Source: Calditrichota bacterium (lineage in GTDB: Bacteria; Calditrichota; Calditrichia; RBG-13-44-9). Taken from it: DNA of 11,856 nt. The translations under genes were made by a program, and so were the position numbers. The first letter of the stretch is position 1. Each line of letters opens with the position of its first letter. Shown here in pieces: positions 1 to 6,637 of this stretch. The stretch is taken from the NCBI GenBank assembly GCA_024276455.1, contig JAJRXE010000382.1:1-11856 (forward strand), in the 5' to 3' direction. The notes under the pieces are model-generated. The model was given only the letters and a program-made list of their open reading frames with translations, did not search any database and was not told the origin of the DNA.

Positions 1-369
1 GGCCGCCGCCTTGGCCACCGCCAGAGACACACCTAAAATTGCGTTGGCGCCCAGCTTACTCTTATTTTCCGTTCCGTCCAGCTCAATCATGCGATGGTCG
101 ATCCCCACCTGATCGGTGGCGTCCCAGCCAATCAGCTCGTCGGCAATAATGTCGTTTACATTTTGAACCGCTTTCAGAACGCCCTTGCCATTGTAACGGT
201 TCTTGTCTCCGTCTCGCAACTCCACCGCCTCGTGCTCACCGGTGGAAGCTCCGGACGGTACGGCCGCCACTCCCACATCGCCGCTCTCCACTAACACTTC
301 CACTTCAATGGTGGGATTTCCCCGGCTGTCCATAATCTCCCTGGCCAGAATGTCTAATATCTCGGTCAT
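1..369 (-). CDS. eno: Enolase, N-terminal part (cut by window edge)
   Basis: Enolase (phosphopyruvate hydratase) interconverts 2-phosphoglycerate and phosphoenolpyruvate in the cytoplasm, in glycolysis and gluconeogenesis, and in many bacteria also joins the RNA degradosome. The 123 visible residues start MTEILDILAREIMDSRGNPT and contain the hallmark N-terminal blocks. These are SRGNPTIEVEV (residues 15-25), the catalytic mobile loop PSGASTGEHEA (38-48), the GKGV segment (61-64) and LDGTENKSKLGANAILGVSLA (97-117). The last block leads into the junction with the TIM-barrel domain, which lies outside the window. The start is well supported: GGAGG lies about 8 nt before the ATG, and a TATGTTTG promoter element lies about 60 bp upstream. 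The frame is open to the first base, so the gene is only truncated by the window. It sits downstream of an RluA-family gene on the same strand, 373 bp away, and probably has its own promoter. Confidence 0.97.
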   Translation of the reverse strand, partial: MTEILDILAREIMDSRGNPTIEVEVLVESGDVGVAAVPSGASTGEHEAVELRDGDKNRYNGKGVLKAVQNVNDIIADELIGWDATDQVGIDHRMIELDGTENKSKLGANAILGVSLAVAKAAA

Positions 370-428
370 TTCTGCCTCCTCAAGATTTTTTAATGAATTA
401 TTTATTTGTCCAATCGAAAAAAGTTAAC

Positions 429-457
429 CAAACATAGCACGGGATGCAAGTTGTGAT
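429..457 (-). promoter_or_regulatory. Candidate FCB-type promoter of eno
   Basis: On the minus strand TATGTTTG (436-429) matches the Bacteroidetes-type -7 consensus TAnnTTTG. A T-rich stretch TTTTTAACA lies about 21 nt upstream, where the -33 element is expected. The start codon of eno is about 60 nt downstream and has a good Shine-Dalgarno. This is a motif match only. Confidence 0.45.
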
Positions 458-605
458 TGTTAAAAAGGGAGCAAAATCTGTTTTCGGAACAACTATTCTT
501 TACTAAGCTTGCTCACTAAAGAATTTTGTGGGATGGTCTTTTGAAAAAGGAAATTGGTAACATGCAATTCGACACTCGTCACTTTGCAGGAAAGACTGCC
601 GGCCG

Positions 606-721
606 TCGCAGGTTTTTACACCTGCGAATTTGAGGTGCCAACGGCTTTAGATTTGCGAATCTCCTTTTCAACGGTCAAGCAAGATGCTTGACCTACGAGA
701 CATCGCCCGGTGACCGTCTCG
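606..721. repeat. Cluster of four hairpins (possible palindromic repeat element)
   Basis: Four inverted repeats lie in tandem. At 606-627 an 8-bp stem (TCGCAGGT/ACCTGCGA) flanks a 6-nt loop. At 649-662 a 5-bp stem AGATT/AATCT flanks TGCG. At 673-693 a perfect 9-bp stem GGTCAAGCA/TGCTTGACC flanks AGA. At 696-721 a 6-bp stem CGAGAC/GTCTCG flanks 14 nt. A weaker outer pairing GCCGT/ACGGC encloses the first. There is no coding sequence and no poly-T tail. The compact, multi-hairpin, intergenic layout resembles dispersed palindromic (REP-like) elements, but only one copy is visible here, so repetition in the genome is inferred. Confidence 0.5.
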
Positions 722-742
722 CTGTTCTTCTGTTTCAAAAAA

Positions 743-1492
743 TCACCGCGGTTTCTGCAGCGCATCCAGTTCCGAAAGATTCCCTCCGTATTTTTTCCAG
801 AGGCGCCGGAAATCCTCCGGGATGGGCGCCTGAAACGCCACGTATTTTCCGCTGCCCGGGTGAGTGAATCCTAACCGAAAAGCGTGCAAGGCCTGTCGGT
901 CGATCGCCTTCTCCCGCAACTCCGCCGGATCGTAATGGCGATCGCCCAGAATGGGATGTCCGGCGGCCCAGAACTGCACCCGGATCTGGTTTTTCAACCC
1001 GGTAACCAGCTGCACTTCCAGCAAACTGACTTCTTTTAACCGAGCCAAAAGGCGGTAACGGGTAATGGCCAGCGTTCCTCCCTGTTCTTCACCCTCCACC
1101 ACCACCTGGCGAAATCCGTGCCTGGTCAGCCGAAGGTAGTGGCGCAATTCTCCCTCCTCCGCTTCGGGAACACCGCGCACCATGGTCAGGTAGATCCGGT
1201 GCGGCGTGTGAGCCAGGAATTGCCGGACCAGATGGGCATGGACCCGCTGGTTTTTGGCGAAGACCATCAACCCGGAGGTGTAACGGTCGATCCGGTGAAC
1301 AATGATGGCCTTCTGCTTGCGGCGGAGTAAGTACTCGTTCAGCAGGTCCCGCATGTTTTGCACTTTGGAGCGCGGGATGGGCACGGCCAGCAACCCGGCC
1401 GGTTTGTTCACCACAATCAGTTCCTGATCTTCGTAAATAATATTCTCCGGTTTTAACCGAAAGCGAGGTCTTCTTTTTCTTGTTCGCTGCAT
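743..1492 (-). CDS. RluA-family pseudouridine synthase (divergent, no S4 domain)
   Basis: This enzyme is predicted to isomerise uridine to pseudouridine in rRNA or tRNA; the target cannot be read from the sequence. In its 249 residues, IVVNKPAGLLAVP (26-38) opens the catalytic domain. HRIDRYTSGLMVFAK (66-80) is motif II with the catalytic Asp at 69, and VTGLKNQIRVQF (163-174) is the third family motif. Two departures stand out: HRID replaces the usual HRLD, and GLKNQIR replaces the usual GRxHQIR. The N-terminus is short and very basic (RTRKRRPRFRLK) rather than an S4 RNA-binding domain. The start codon follows AAAGG at about 9 nt and lies only 10 nt after the stop of the threonine aldolase gene, so the two are probably co-transcribed. 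A second, more canonical paralogue lies at 2920-3606. The family assignment is firm; the substrate is unknown. Confidence 0.93.
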   Translation of the reverse strand: MQRTRKRRPRFRLKPENIIYEDQELIVVNKPAGLLAVPIPRSKVQNMRDLLNEYLLRRKQKAIIVHRIDRYTSGLMVFAKNQRVHAHLVRQFLAHTPHRIYLTMVRGVPEAEEGELRHYLRLTRHGFRQVVVEGEEQGGTLAITRYRLLARLKEVSLLEVQLVTGLKNQIRVQFWAAGHPILGDRHYDPAELREKAIDRQALHAFRLGFTHPGSGKYVAFQAPIPEDFRRLWKKYGGNLSELDALQKPR

Positions 1493-1502
1493 GAAAAGCC
1501 TT

Positions 1503-2537
1503 TCAGCCGTTTAGGGTTTCACGAATGATCCGCACAAAATCTTCCACATCTTCTTCCGTGGTGTCAAAAGAAGCCATCCAGCGGACCTCGGAGGTTTCTT
1601 CGTTCCAGACATAGAAAAAATATTTTTCCTGCAGACGGGGAATCGCTTCCCGGGGAATGAGGGCAAAAACGGCGTTGGATTCCACCGGTTGGGTGATGCG
1701 CACCTGCGGAACGTCTCGCAATTTTTCCGCCAGCAGCCGGGCCATGGCATTGGCATGCCGGGCGTTGTGGAGCCAGAGATCGTCTTCGAAGAAAGATAGA
1801 AACTGGGCGGAAATAAACCGCATTTTGGAACCCAGCTGCATGGCCTGTTTGCGAATGTATTTAAAATCGCGCGACAATTCGGGATTGAAAAACACCACCG
1901 CTTCTCCCAGCATCATGCCGTTTTTGGTACCGCCGAAGGAAAGAATGTCCACCCCTGCATCGCCTGTGATTTCCCGAAACCCTACTCCCAGCGAGGCAGC
2001 GGCATTAGACAGCCGCGCACCGTCCATGTGCAGCAACAAACCGTGTTCGTGCACATAATCGGCAATCTCACGGATTTCCTCCGGGGTGTACACCGTTCCC
2101 ATTTCAGTTGCCTGAGTAATGGACACCAGGCGGGGCTGAGCGTGGTGTTCAAACCCAAATCCGTGCACGTGGCGCTTTATTCCCTCAATGGTAATTTTGC
2201 CATTCTCCGTGGGTACCACCAGCACCTTACAGCCGGTAAAATTTTCCGGGGCGCCGCATTCGTCCACGTGTAAATGGGCCAATTCGGAAGTAATGACGGC
2301 GTGGTAACTGCGGGTTACCGCCTTAATGCTGAGCACGTTGGCCGCCGTGCCGGTGAAAACAAAATAAACGTCCACCTGCTCCCCAAATATTTCCCGGAAC
2401 CGGGCAATCGCCCGCCGGGTGTAGGGATCGTCTCCGTAACCCACCACGTGTCCCTGATTGGCGTCCTGAACGGCCTGCAAAATGCGGGGATGGACTCCGG
2501 CATTGTTGTCGCTGGCAAAACTCTTGCGAATTTCCAT
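1503..2537 (-). CDS. ltaE: Low-specificity L-threonine aldolase family (PLP enzyme)
   Basis: The protein (344 aa) belongs to the PLP-dependent beta-eliminating lyase/threonine aldolase group. Members of this group split L-threonine or L-allo-threonine into glycine and acetaldehyde. Visible motifs are SFASDNNAGVHP at the N-terminus (6-17), VVGYGDDPYT (31-40), FTGTAANVLS (61-70) and AHLHVDECGAPE (87-98), whose His is expected to stack on PLP. HMDGARLSNA (170-179) contains the Asp172 that should pair with the pyridine nitrogen, and SFGGTKNGMMLGEAVVF (200-216) contains Lys205, the expected Schiff-base lysine. Length and motif order fit a complete enzyme. The ATG has AAGGAG about 8 nt upstream, which fixes the start. 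The gene appears to lead a two-gene unit with the RluA-family gene 10 bp downstream. Related PLP enzymes acting on other beta-hydroxy amino acids cannot be excluded, so the substrate is less certain than the fold. Confidence 0.9.
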   Translation of the reverse strand: MEIRKSFASDNNAGVHPRILQAVQDANQGHVVGYGDDPYTRRAIARFREIFGEQVDVYFVFTGTAANVLSIKAVTRSYHAVITSELAHLHVDECGAPENFTGCKVLVVPTENGKITIEGIKRHVHGFGFEHHAQPRLVSITQATEMGTVYTPEEIREIADYVHEHGLLLHMDGARLSNAAASLGVGFREITGDAGVDILSFGGTKNGMMLGEAVVFFNPELSRDFKYIRKQAMQLGSKMRFISAQFLSFFEDDLWLHNARHANAMARLLAEKLRDVPQVRITQPVESNAVFALIPREAIPRLQEKYFFYVWNEETSEVRWMASFDTTEEDVEDFVRIIRETLNG

Positions 2538-2919
2538 GGAAACAGCTCCTTCTCATTCATTCTGGTGCCAAAGCAAGTGCAAACGCAAATTGTGAGTTTC
2601 AAATTACATTCATTCCAGGGCCGATTCAACCTGGAATTGGAATTTAGGCGGAATCAACTTTTTAACCACGAATCATAACAATAACCGCGAATGAAAAATC
2701 TCAGAAGTAATGAATCAAGCTCCGCAAATTTCGGACAAGCAAGGATGCTTACTTTTCAATCACCCGATAAAAAGGTTTACCAAACCGTCACTCCTTCTCT
2801 CCGATTTACCGCCCCCAAACCTCACCTTTCGCCCCTCGCCTGGTCACCTGGTCGCATTTCTCTTTAGTACCTTTGTTAAACTTTCAAACACCGACTCTCC
2901 GGTTCTCCGTTTCACCGAT
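2538..2919. other. Gene-free spacer rich in short degenerate repeats
   Basis: This stretch between the second RluA gene and the threonine aldolase gene has no plausible CDS. The plus-strand open frame that crosses it runs on antisense through the RluA gene and has the composition of a shadow. Base composition is strongly biased, with the plus strand pyrimidine-rich from about 2780 to 2935. It contains a 13-bp imperfect direct repeat (2663-2694) and two patches of 8-bp-period repeats (2823-2853 and 2891-2922), listed separately. No clear promoter consensus was found for the aldolase gene; TGTAATTTG on the minus strand is one base short of TAnnTTTG. Confidence 0.6.
2663..2694. repeat. 13-bp imperfect direct repeat
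   Basis: TAACCACGAATCA (2663-2675) recurs as TAACCGCGAATGA (2682-2694), 11 of 13 identical, at an offset of 19 bp. It resembles the ACCACGAATnnACACGAAT-like intergenic oligomer repeats known from some bacterial genomes, but its function is unknown. Confidence 0.55.
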
Positions 2920-2922
2920 TCA
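2823..2922. repeat. 8-bp-period degenerate tandem repeats (two patches)
   Basis: At 2891-2922 four consecutive 8-mers read CCGACTCT, CCGGTTCT, CCGTTTCA and CCGATTCA, with CCG recurring exactly every 8 bp. The last unit overlaps the TGA stop of the RluA-family gene. At 2823-2853 the units are CACCTTTC, GCCCCTC, GCCTGGTC and ACCTGGTC, mostly again 8 bp long. The units are degenerate, so this is not a simple microsatellite. No function can be read from it. Confidence 0.6.
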
Positions 2923-3606
2923 GCTACTAAGCAGCCCTTCAATCTCCTCCCGAAACAGCTCGCCCCAGGTAAGAGGCGGTGGCACCTTCCAGCGGAGCGG
3001 TTCTTTTCTAACCGGGTGAATCACTTCCAGGGAATAGCAATGGAGCGCCAGATTCCGACCGTCCAGCTTCCGAGCAGCGCCGTAGCGGAAATCGCCCCAA
3101 AGCGGTGTGCCGCGGTGAGCCAACTGCACCCGGATTTGATGCGGTCGCCCGGTCTTTAACTGCACTTCCAGCAGGGTGAAACCAGATCGTCGGGCAAGCG
3201 CTCGCCAGCTGAGCTCGGCGTACTTCGCCCCGGGGTAATCCGGCGGAACCACCCGCACCCGCTGCTGTTCCTTCACCAGGTAGTCAGTCAGGGTTGCTTC
3301 CCCAGAAAGATTGCCCTCGACCACCGCCAGATATTTTTTACGGGGAGTTCCCTCTTTGAACTGAGTGGTGAGACGCGCCGCCGCTTTGGAGGTGCGGGCG
3401 AACAGGACAATCCCCGACGCCGGACGATCCAGGCGATGCACCATGCCCACAAACACATTGCCCGGTTTGTGGAATTTCTCCTTCAAGTACTGTTTTACCC
3501 AGTTCAACAAATCCGGATCGCCGGTACGGTCGGCCTGGGTCAGCAGACCGGGCGGTTTGTTCACCACAATTAAATGATTGTCCAGGTAAAGCACTTCAGG
3601 ATTCAT
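2920..3606 (-). CDS. RluA-family pseudouridine synthase (canonical)
   Basis: The protein (228 aa) is a predicted RNA pseudouridine synthase. LIVVNKPPGLLTQ (12-24) opens the catalytic domain, VHRLDRPASGIVLFAR (56-71) carries the catalytic Asp60, and LKTGRPHQIRVQLAHRG (150-166) is the canonical third motif, followed by GDFRYGA (171-177). There is no S4 domain; the length is typical of stand-alone RluA/YqcB-like members, and the target uridine is unknown. The frame is open up to 3843, but that extension runs antisense-like through the HAD gene. The ATG at 3606 gives the natural N-terminus NPEVLYLDNHLIVV. Its ribosome binding is unusual: the only strong GGAGG is 19 nt upstream. The intervening sequence is a degraded copy of the gene's own 5' end. 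HAD lies 47 bp upstream, so the two are probably one transcript. Confidence 0.92.
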   Translation of the reverse strand: MNPEVLYLDNHLIVVNKPPGLLTQADRTGDPDLLNWVKQYLKEKFHKPGNVFVGMVHRLDRPASGIVLFARTSKAAARLTTQFKEGTPRKKYLAVVEGNLSGEATLTDYLVKEQQRVRVVPPDYPGAKYAELSWRALARRSGFTLLEVQLKTGRPHQIRVQLAHRGTPLWGDFRYGAARKLDGRNLALHCYSLEVIHPVRKEPLRWKVPPPLTWGELFREEIEGLLSS

Positions 3607-3635
3607 GGATTGTCCAGGTAAAAAACCTCCGGGCT
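3576..3635 (-). repeat. Decayed 32-bp tandem duplication of the RluA gene 5' end
   Basis: GATTGTCCAGGTAAA occurs on the plus strand at 3576-3590 and again at 3608-3622, exactly 32 bp apart, and the similarity continues more weakly to 3635. Read on the minus strand, 3635-3603 encodes SPEVFYLDNP followed by TGA. The real gene's codons 2-11 encode NPEVLYLDNH. The Pro, Glu and Val codons differ only at third positions. The upstream copy is in frame with the HAD gene's stop codon, with no stop in between. Its terminal TGA overlaps the ATG of the RluA gene (ATGA). Confidence 0.75.
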
Positions 3636-3653
3636 CCCCGCAGCCGGATCCGC

Positions 3654-4343
3654 TCAGGAGCCCGTCTGATGGTTCAGTAATTCCGGGAGCAACTGCCGTA
3701 CCTCTTTTAAAGAGGAGCAAACCCGGTAAGCCAGCCGCTTGACTTCGTGGGAAGGCGGTTTCAAATCCGGCACCAGTATGGGAAGCATTCCGGCGGCATG
3801 GGCGGCTTGAATTCCCGCCTCGGAATCTTCCAGCACAATGCACTGCTCCGGTGCGACGTTCAGTTTGTTAGCCGTTACCAGAAAAATATCCGGGTGCGGT
3901 TTCCCCCGCTGAATTTCGTCCCCGGCCACCACCACCGGAAAATAGTTGCGAATGCCGGTCATGGCCATTTTTTGCAGTGCCCGTTCCCGCGAAGTAGAGG
4001 TGGCCACCGCCCGGGGAGTACCGGTGGCCACCAGATAGTCCAGCAATTCCAATAGTCCTTCTTTGAGGGGGATTCCGTTTTGCTCCACCAATTCCCACAT
4101 GTATTGAATCCGGCGGTCGTACACCTCGCGAAAGGGGAAGTCTTCCCCATAGGCAGCTTTCAGGATCTGCTCGTCGTCGTTCACGTTGCGCCCCAACAGT
4201 TGCACAAAAATGTCGTCTCTCATCTCGATCCCGAAATCCCGGCAGGCCCGTTTCCAGGATTCCCAGGCCATCTTCTCGGTGTCCAGCATCAGGCCGTCCA
4301 TATCGAAAATGACCGCCTGGAATTTTCCTTTTGATTTGTTCAT
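3654..4343 (-). CDS. HAD-superfamily hydrolase, beta-phosphoglucomutase-like subfamily
   Basis: The 229-residue protein is a HAD subfamily I enzyme with a helical cap, probably a sugar-phosphate phosphatase or phosphoglucomutase. Motif I is VIFDMDGLMLDTE (11-23), with nucleophile Asp14 and acid/base Asp16. Motif II is VATSTSRERA (113-122) with the expected Thr/Ser. Lys148 in RGKPHPDIFL (146-155) provides the conserved lysine, and VLEDSEAGIQAAHAAGM (170-186) is motif III with acidic Mg2+ ligands. The cap lies at about 24-95. The ATG is preceded by a weak AGGTAG at about 9 nt. Beta-phosphoglucomutase, sugar phosphatase and phosphoglycolate-type activities share these motifs, so the substrate stays open. 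The RluA gene follows 47 bp downstream. The frame after the stop stays open for 16 more codons, ADPAAGSPEVFYLDNP, which contain the relic described separately. Confidence 0.92.
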   Translation of the reverse strand: MNKSKGKFQAVIFDMDGLMLDTEKMAWESWKRACRDFGIEMRDDIFVQLLGRNVNDDEQILKAAYGEDFPFREVYDRRIQYMWELVEQNGIPLKEGLLELLDYLVATGTPRAVATSTSRERALQKMAMTGIRNYFPVVVAGDEIQRGKPHPDIFLVTANKLNVAPEQCIVLEDSEAGIQAAHAAGMLPILVPDLKPPSHEVKRLAYRVCSSLKEVRQLLPELLNHQTGS

Positions 4344-4357
4344 AAATTGCTACCTAT

Positions 4358-4375
4358 TAATCCAGTCAATCCTGT
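4358..4375. repeat. 9-bp-period degenerate repeat
   Basis: TAATCCAGT (4358-4366) is followed directly by CAATCCTGT (4367-4375), 7 of 9 identical. This resembles the AATCCTGT-type 9-mer repeats seen between genes in various bacteria. It lies just upstream of the HAD start, and its function is unknown. Confidence 0.4.
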
Positions 4376-4424
4376 GCATTCCACCTTTGGTAAAAGGCTT
4401 TTGAAACGTAAAACTGGAAGCCTC

Positions 4425-4446
4425 TCCCGCAGGGATCCCTCCGGGA
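4425..4446. repeat. Near-perfect 22-bp palindrome upstream of the HAD gene
   Basis: TCCCG-C-AGGGATCCCT-C-CGGGA is self-complementary except for one C:C mismatch in each arm. It sits in the 218-bp gap between the homoaconitase and HAD genes. It could be a protein-binding dyad or a weak RNA hairpin. No T-run follows it on the minus strand, so it is a poor terminator candidate. Confidence 0.4.
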
Positions 4447-4561
4447 AAACTCGAAAAACCGGGAATTCACCCCTCGTCCTTTCGCCGGCTCGTTGGATCT
4501 CTCCTCAAGAACAACCGTATTGCTCAAACCCTCTCCCAATTTTCTGTGAACCGAATAGTAA

Positions 4562-6538
4562 TCAGCTTAGCTGGTGCTTCACCCAGTTCTCCAGTCCACC
4601 GGCAACAATCAGTTCCTGCGCGGCCACACCTACCGGACTAATCGGGTAGGTTTCACCGTCCGCTTCAATGAGCGAGCGAGCAAAATCGATGTGGGCCACA
4701 ATGCCGGTGCGAACGGTGAGTTTCTCGGTCCCGAAACGCTTTTTCAATTTTTTCACCAATTCCGGCACTTCCAGCACCAGGAAACCGTTGTTCAGAGCAT
4801 TGCGCTTGTAGGTTTCGCTGAACGACCCCGCAATGACCAGTTGAATGCCCCGGTACTTGAGCGCCGTGGCGGCCTGTTCGCGGGAACTTCCCGTGCCGAA
4901 ATTGAATCCGCCCACCAGAAGATCGCCTTCTTTTACCAGTTGCTGGAATTCCGGATCGTAATTTTCCATGGCTACCTGCGCCTGCTGTTCGGGTGTAAAA
5001 TCGTCGATGTAGGTGTACTTACCGGGGTAGATGCCATCGGTGTTCAGATTGTCCTGGGGACAGAAGATCAGCTCCCCGGAAATGCGGGCTGGAAAATCCG
5101 CTAAAATCTTGACCGTTGCCGCAGTCGTTTCCGGACGAGGATTAACCTTCATTTTCCCGTGAATTGGCACCTCCGCCCAGTCGCTGGGATAATCAATTTT
5201 CCCGGCAATGGCCGATGCCGCCACCACTGCCGGCGAGGCCAGGTACGCTTTGGCGTTGGGCGAGCCCATGCGTCCCTTGAAGTTGCGGTTAGTAGCGGAA
5301 ATTCCCACTTCACCGTCCTCCAGCAGCCCCTCGCCCAGACCAATACAGGGACCGCATCCGGGCGGTAAGGGAATCGCTCCGGCGTCCAGCAAGGTTTGCC
5401 AGTAGCCCTTTTCTTCTGCCGCCGCCTGCACCTCGCTGGAGGCCGCGGCAATGTAGAACTTCACATGAGGGGCTACTTTTTTGCCCCGGACCACCTCCGC
5501 CGCGGCGGCGATGTCTTCCAGCCGGCTGTTCACGCAGGAAACCAGGTAGGCCTTGTCAATTTTCACATTCCGTTTTCGGAGGGAACTCACCGGAGCCATC
5601 ACCTTCACCGTGTCCGGACCAGCCACGTAGGGCTGAATGGAATCCAGATCGATCACTAACTCACGGGCATAAAACGCGTCCGGATCGGCCTGCAGAGAAT
5701 CCAGCTGAGCTTCCAGCTCCGCCAGCCGCTGCTCGTTCAAGCGGGGATGCTGCCCATTGCCGTCCGCATCCGAGGGCACACCCGCCGGACCGCGCTTTTT
5801 CACAAAGGCGATCCGATCCCGCAGCCACTGCAGGGTGCGCTCGTCAATGGGAAAAACTCCCGCCAGGGCACCCCACTCGGTGGTCATGTTGGCAATGGTC
5901 AACCGCTGATCGACACTCAGGCTGGCCACCCCTTCTCCCACGAACTCAATGGCATGGTTCAACACCTCGTCGTGATTGAAATAGCCGCACAGAGCAATGA
6001 TCAGATCCTTTCCGGTTACACCGGGACGGAGTTTTCCTGTCAACTCAACCTTTGCCACCGGTGGCACCTGCCACCAGGTAACTCCAGTTGCCCAGATGGC
6101 CGCCGCGTCGGTGCGCACAATGGGCGTCCCCAGACACCCCAACCCGCCGTACATGTTGGAATGACTGTCCGATGCCACCACCATGGTACCGGGCCAGGCG
6201 TAGCCTTCTTCGCACATAATCTGGTGTCCAATGCCCCGACCCGCCGGGTAAAAATCCACCCCCATTTCCCGAGCAAATGCCTCAATTTTAGCATATTTCT
6301 GGAGGTTCTTTTCACTTTTGTCCTGCACATTGTGGTCCAGGGCAAACACCGGCTGGCGGGGATTGGCCATTTTTTGGGCGCCGATTTTTTTGAATTTGGG
6401 AATCACCGCACCGGTGTTGTCGTGAGTCATCACATGGGCCGGACGGATGGTCAGGTAATCGCCACTGTGCACTTCGTGACCGGATTCCAAATCCACTGCG
6501 AAACGCTGGGCGATTTTTTCAATCAACGTTTGAGCCAT
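4562..6538 (-). CDS. Homoaconitase / aconitase-family hydratase, single-chain (Lys4-like)
   Basis: This is a 658-residue [4Fe-4S] hydro-lyase in which a LeuC/aconitase-type large domain (about 1-460) and a LeuD-type swivelling domain (about 485-650) are fused in one chain. Cluster ligands are Cys335 in VSCVNSR and Cys395 and Cys398 in PPGCGPCIGLGEG. Other family blocks are GRGIGHQIMCEEGYAWPGT (100-118), VASDSHSNMYGGLGCLGTPI (121-140) and ISATNRNFKGRMGS (413-426), and in the swivel domain NFGTGSSREQAATAL (546-560). From memory, the wording of these blocks and the length match fungal Lys4 homoaconitase better than 750- to 900-residue TCA aconitases. That suggests homocitrate to homoisocitrate conversion, although aconitase or isopropylmalate isomerase activity is possible. 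No partner genes of the alpha-aminoadipate pathway are in view. The ATG at 6538, with GGAG 8 nt upstream, is preferred over an in-frame GTG at 6577 that would add 13 residues. Confidence 0.88.
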   Translation of the reverse strand: MAQTLIEKIAQRFAVDLESGHEVHSGDYLTIRPAHVMTHDNTGAVIPKFKKIGAQKMANPRQPVFALDHNVQDKSEKNLQKYAKIEAFAREMGVDFYPAGRGIGHQIMCEEGYAWPGTMVVASDSHSNMYGGLGCLGTPIVRTDAAAIWATGVTWWQVPPVAKVELTGKLRPGVTGKDLIIALCGYFNHDEVLNHAIEFVGEGVASLSVDQRLTIANMTTEWGALAGVFPIDERTLQWLRDRIAFVKKRGPAGVPSDADGNGQHPRLNEQRLAELEAQLDSLQADPDAFYARELVIDLDSIQPYVAGPDTVKVMAPVSSLRKRNVKIDKAYLVSCVNSRLEDIAAAAEVVRGKKVAPHVKFYIAAASSEVQAAAEEKGYWQTLLDAGAIPLPPGCGPCIGLGEGLLEDGEVGISATNRNFKGRMGSPNAKAYLASPAVVAASAIAGKIDYPSDWAEVPIHGKMKVNPRPETTAATVKILADFPARISGELIFCPQDNLNTDGIYPGKYTYIDDFTPEQQAQVAMENYDPEFQQLVKEGDLLVGGFNFGTGSSREQAATALKYRGIQLVIAGSFSETYKRNALNNGFLVLEVPELVKKLKKRFGTEKLTVRTGIVAHIDFARSLIEADGETYPISPVGVAAQELIVAGGLENWVKHQLS

Positions 6539-6605
6539 GGGGAATACTCCTTTTTTATTTCGTTTCTCGATTGCCACACTTGCTCTCTCCCAACTTTCTC
6601 CCCCC

Positions 6606-6637
6606 CGAAATTAACAGATTGCCCCCAACAGTGCAAA
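6606..6637 (-). promoter_or_regulatory. Candidate promoter of the homoaconitase gene
   Basis: On the minus strand TTTG (6637-6634) and TAATTTCG (6613-6606) are separated by 20 nt. This is close to the FCB -33/-7 pattern TTTG-N19-21-TAnnTTTG, with one mismatch. A run of seven G (6606-6600) follows directly. The start codon is about 68 nt downstream of the element. Confidence 0.35.

Larger units (their letters stand above)
370..742. other. Gene-free spacer between eno and the RluA-family gene
   Basis: No convincing reading frame is present here on either strand. The left third (370-480) is AT-rich and holds the eno ribosome binding site and promoter candidate. The right half (about 600-721) is a cluster of four hairpins, listed separately. 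None is followed by a T-run on either strand, so none looks like a classical Rho-independent terminator for the gene ending at 743. Confidence 0.6.

Noticed and set aside
2710..3159. Plus-strand open frame of 149 codons
   Set aside because: Half is low-complexity repeat spacer and half is antisense to the RluA gene; it has no supporting ribosome binding site or homology.
3607..3843. N-terminal extension of the RluA gene upstream of 3606
   Set aside because: The extension overlaps the HAD gene in another frame and adds residues with no resemblance to the family; family homology begins at the ATG at 3606.
6600..6606. Run of seven G on the minus strand just after the homoaconitase promoter candidate
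   Set aside because: It could allow phase variation by slippage, but a single homopolymer without population data is not evidence; it is also far from any coding frame.
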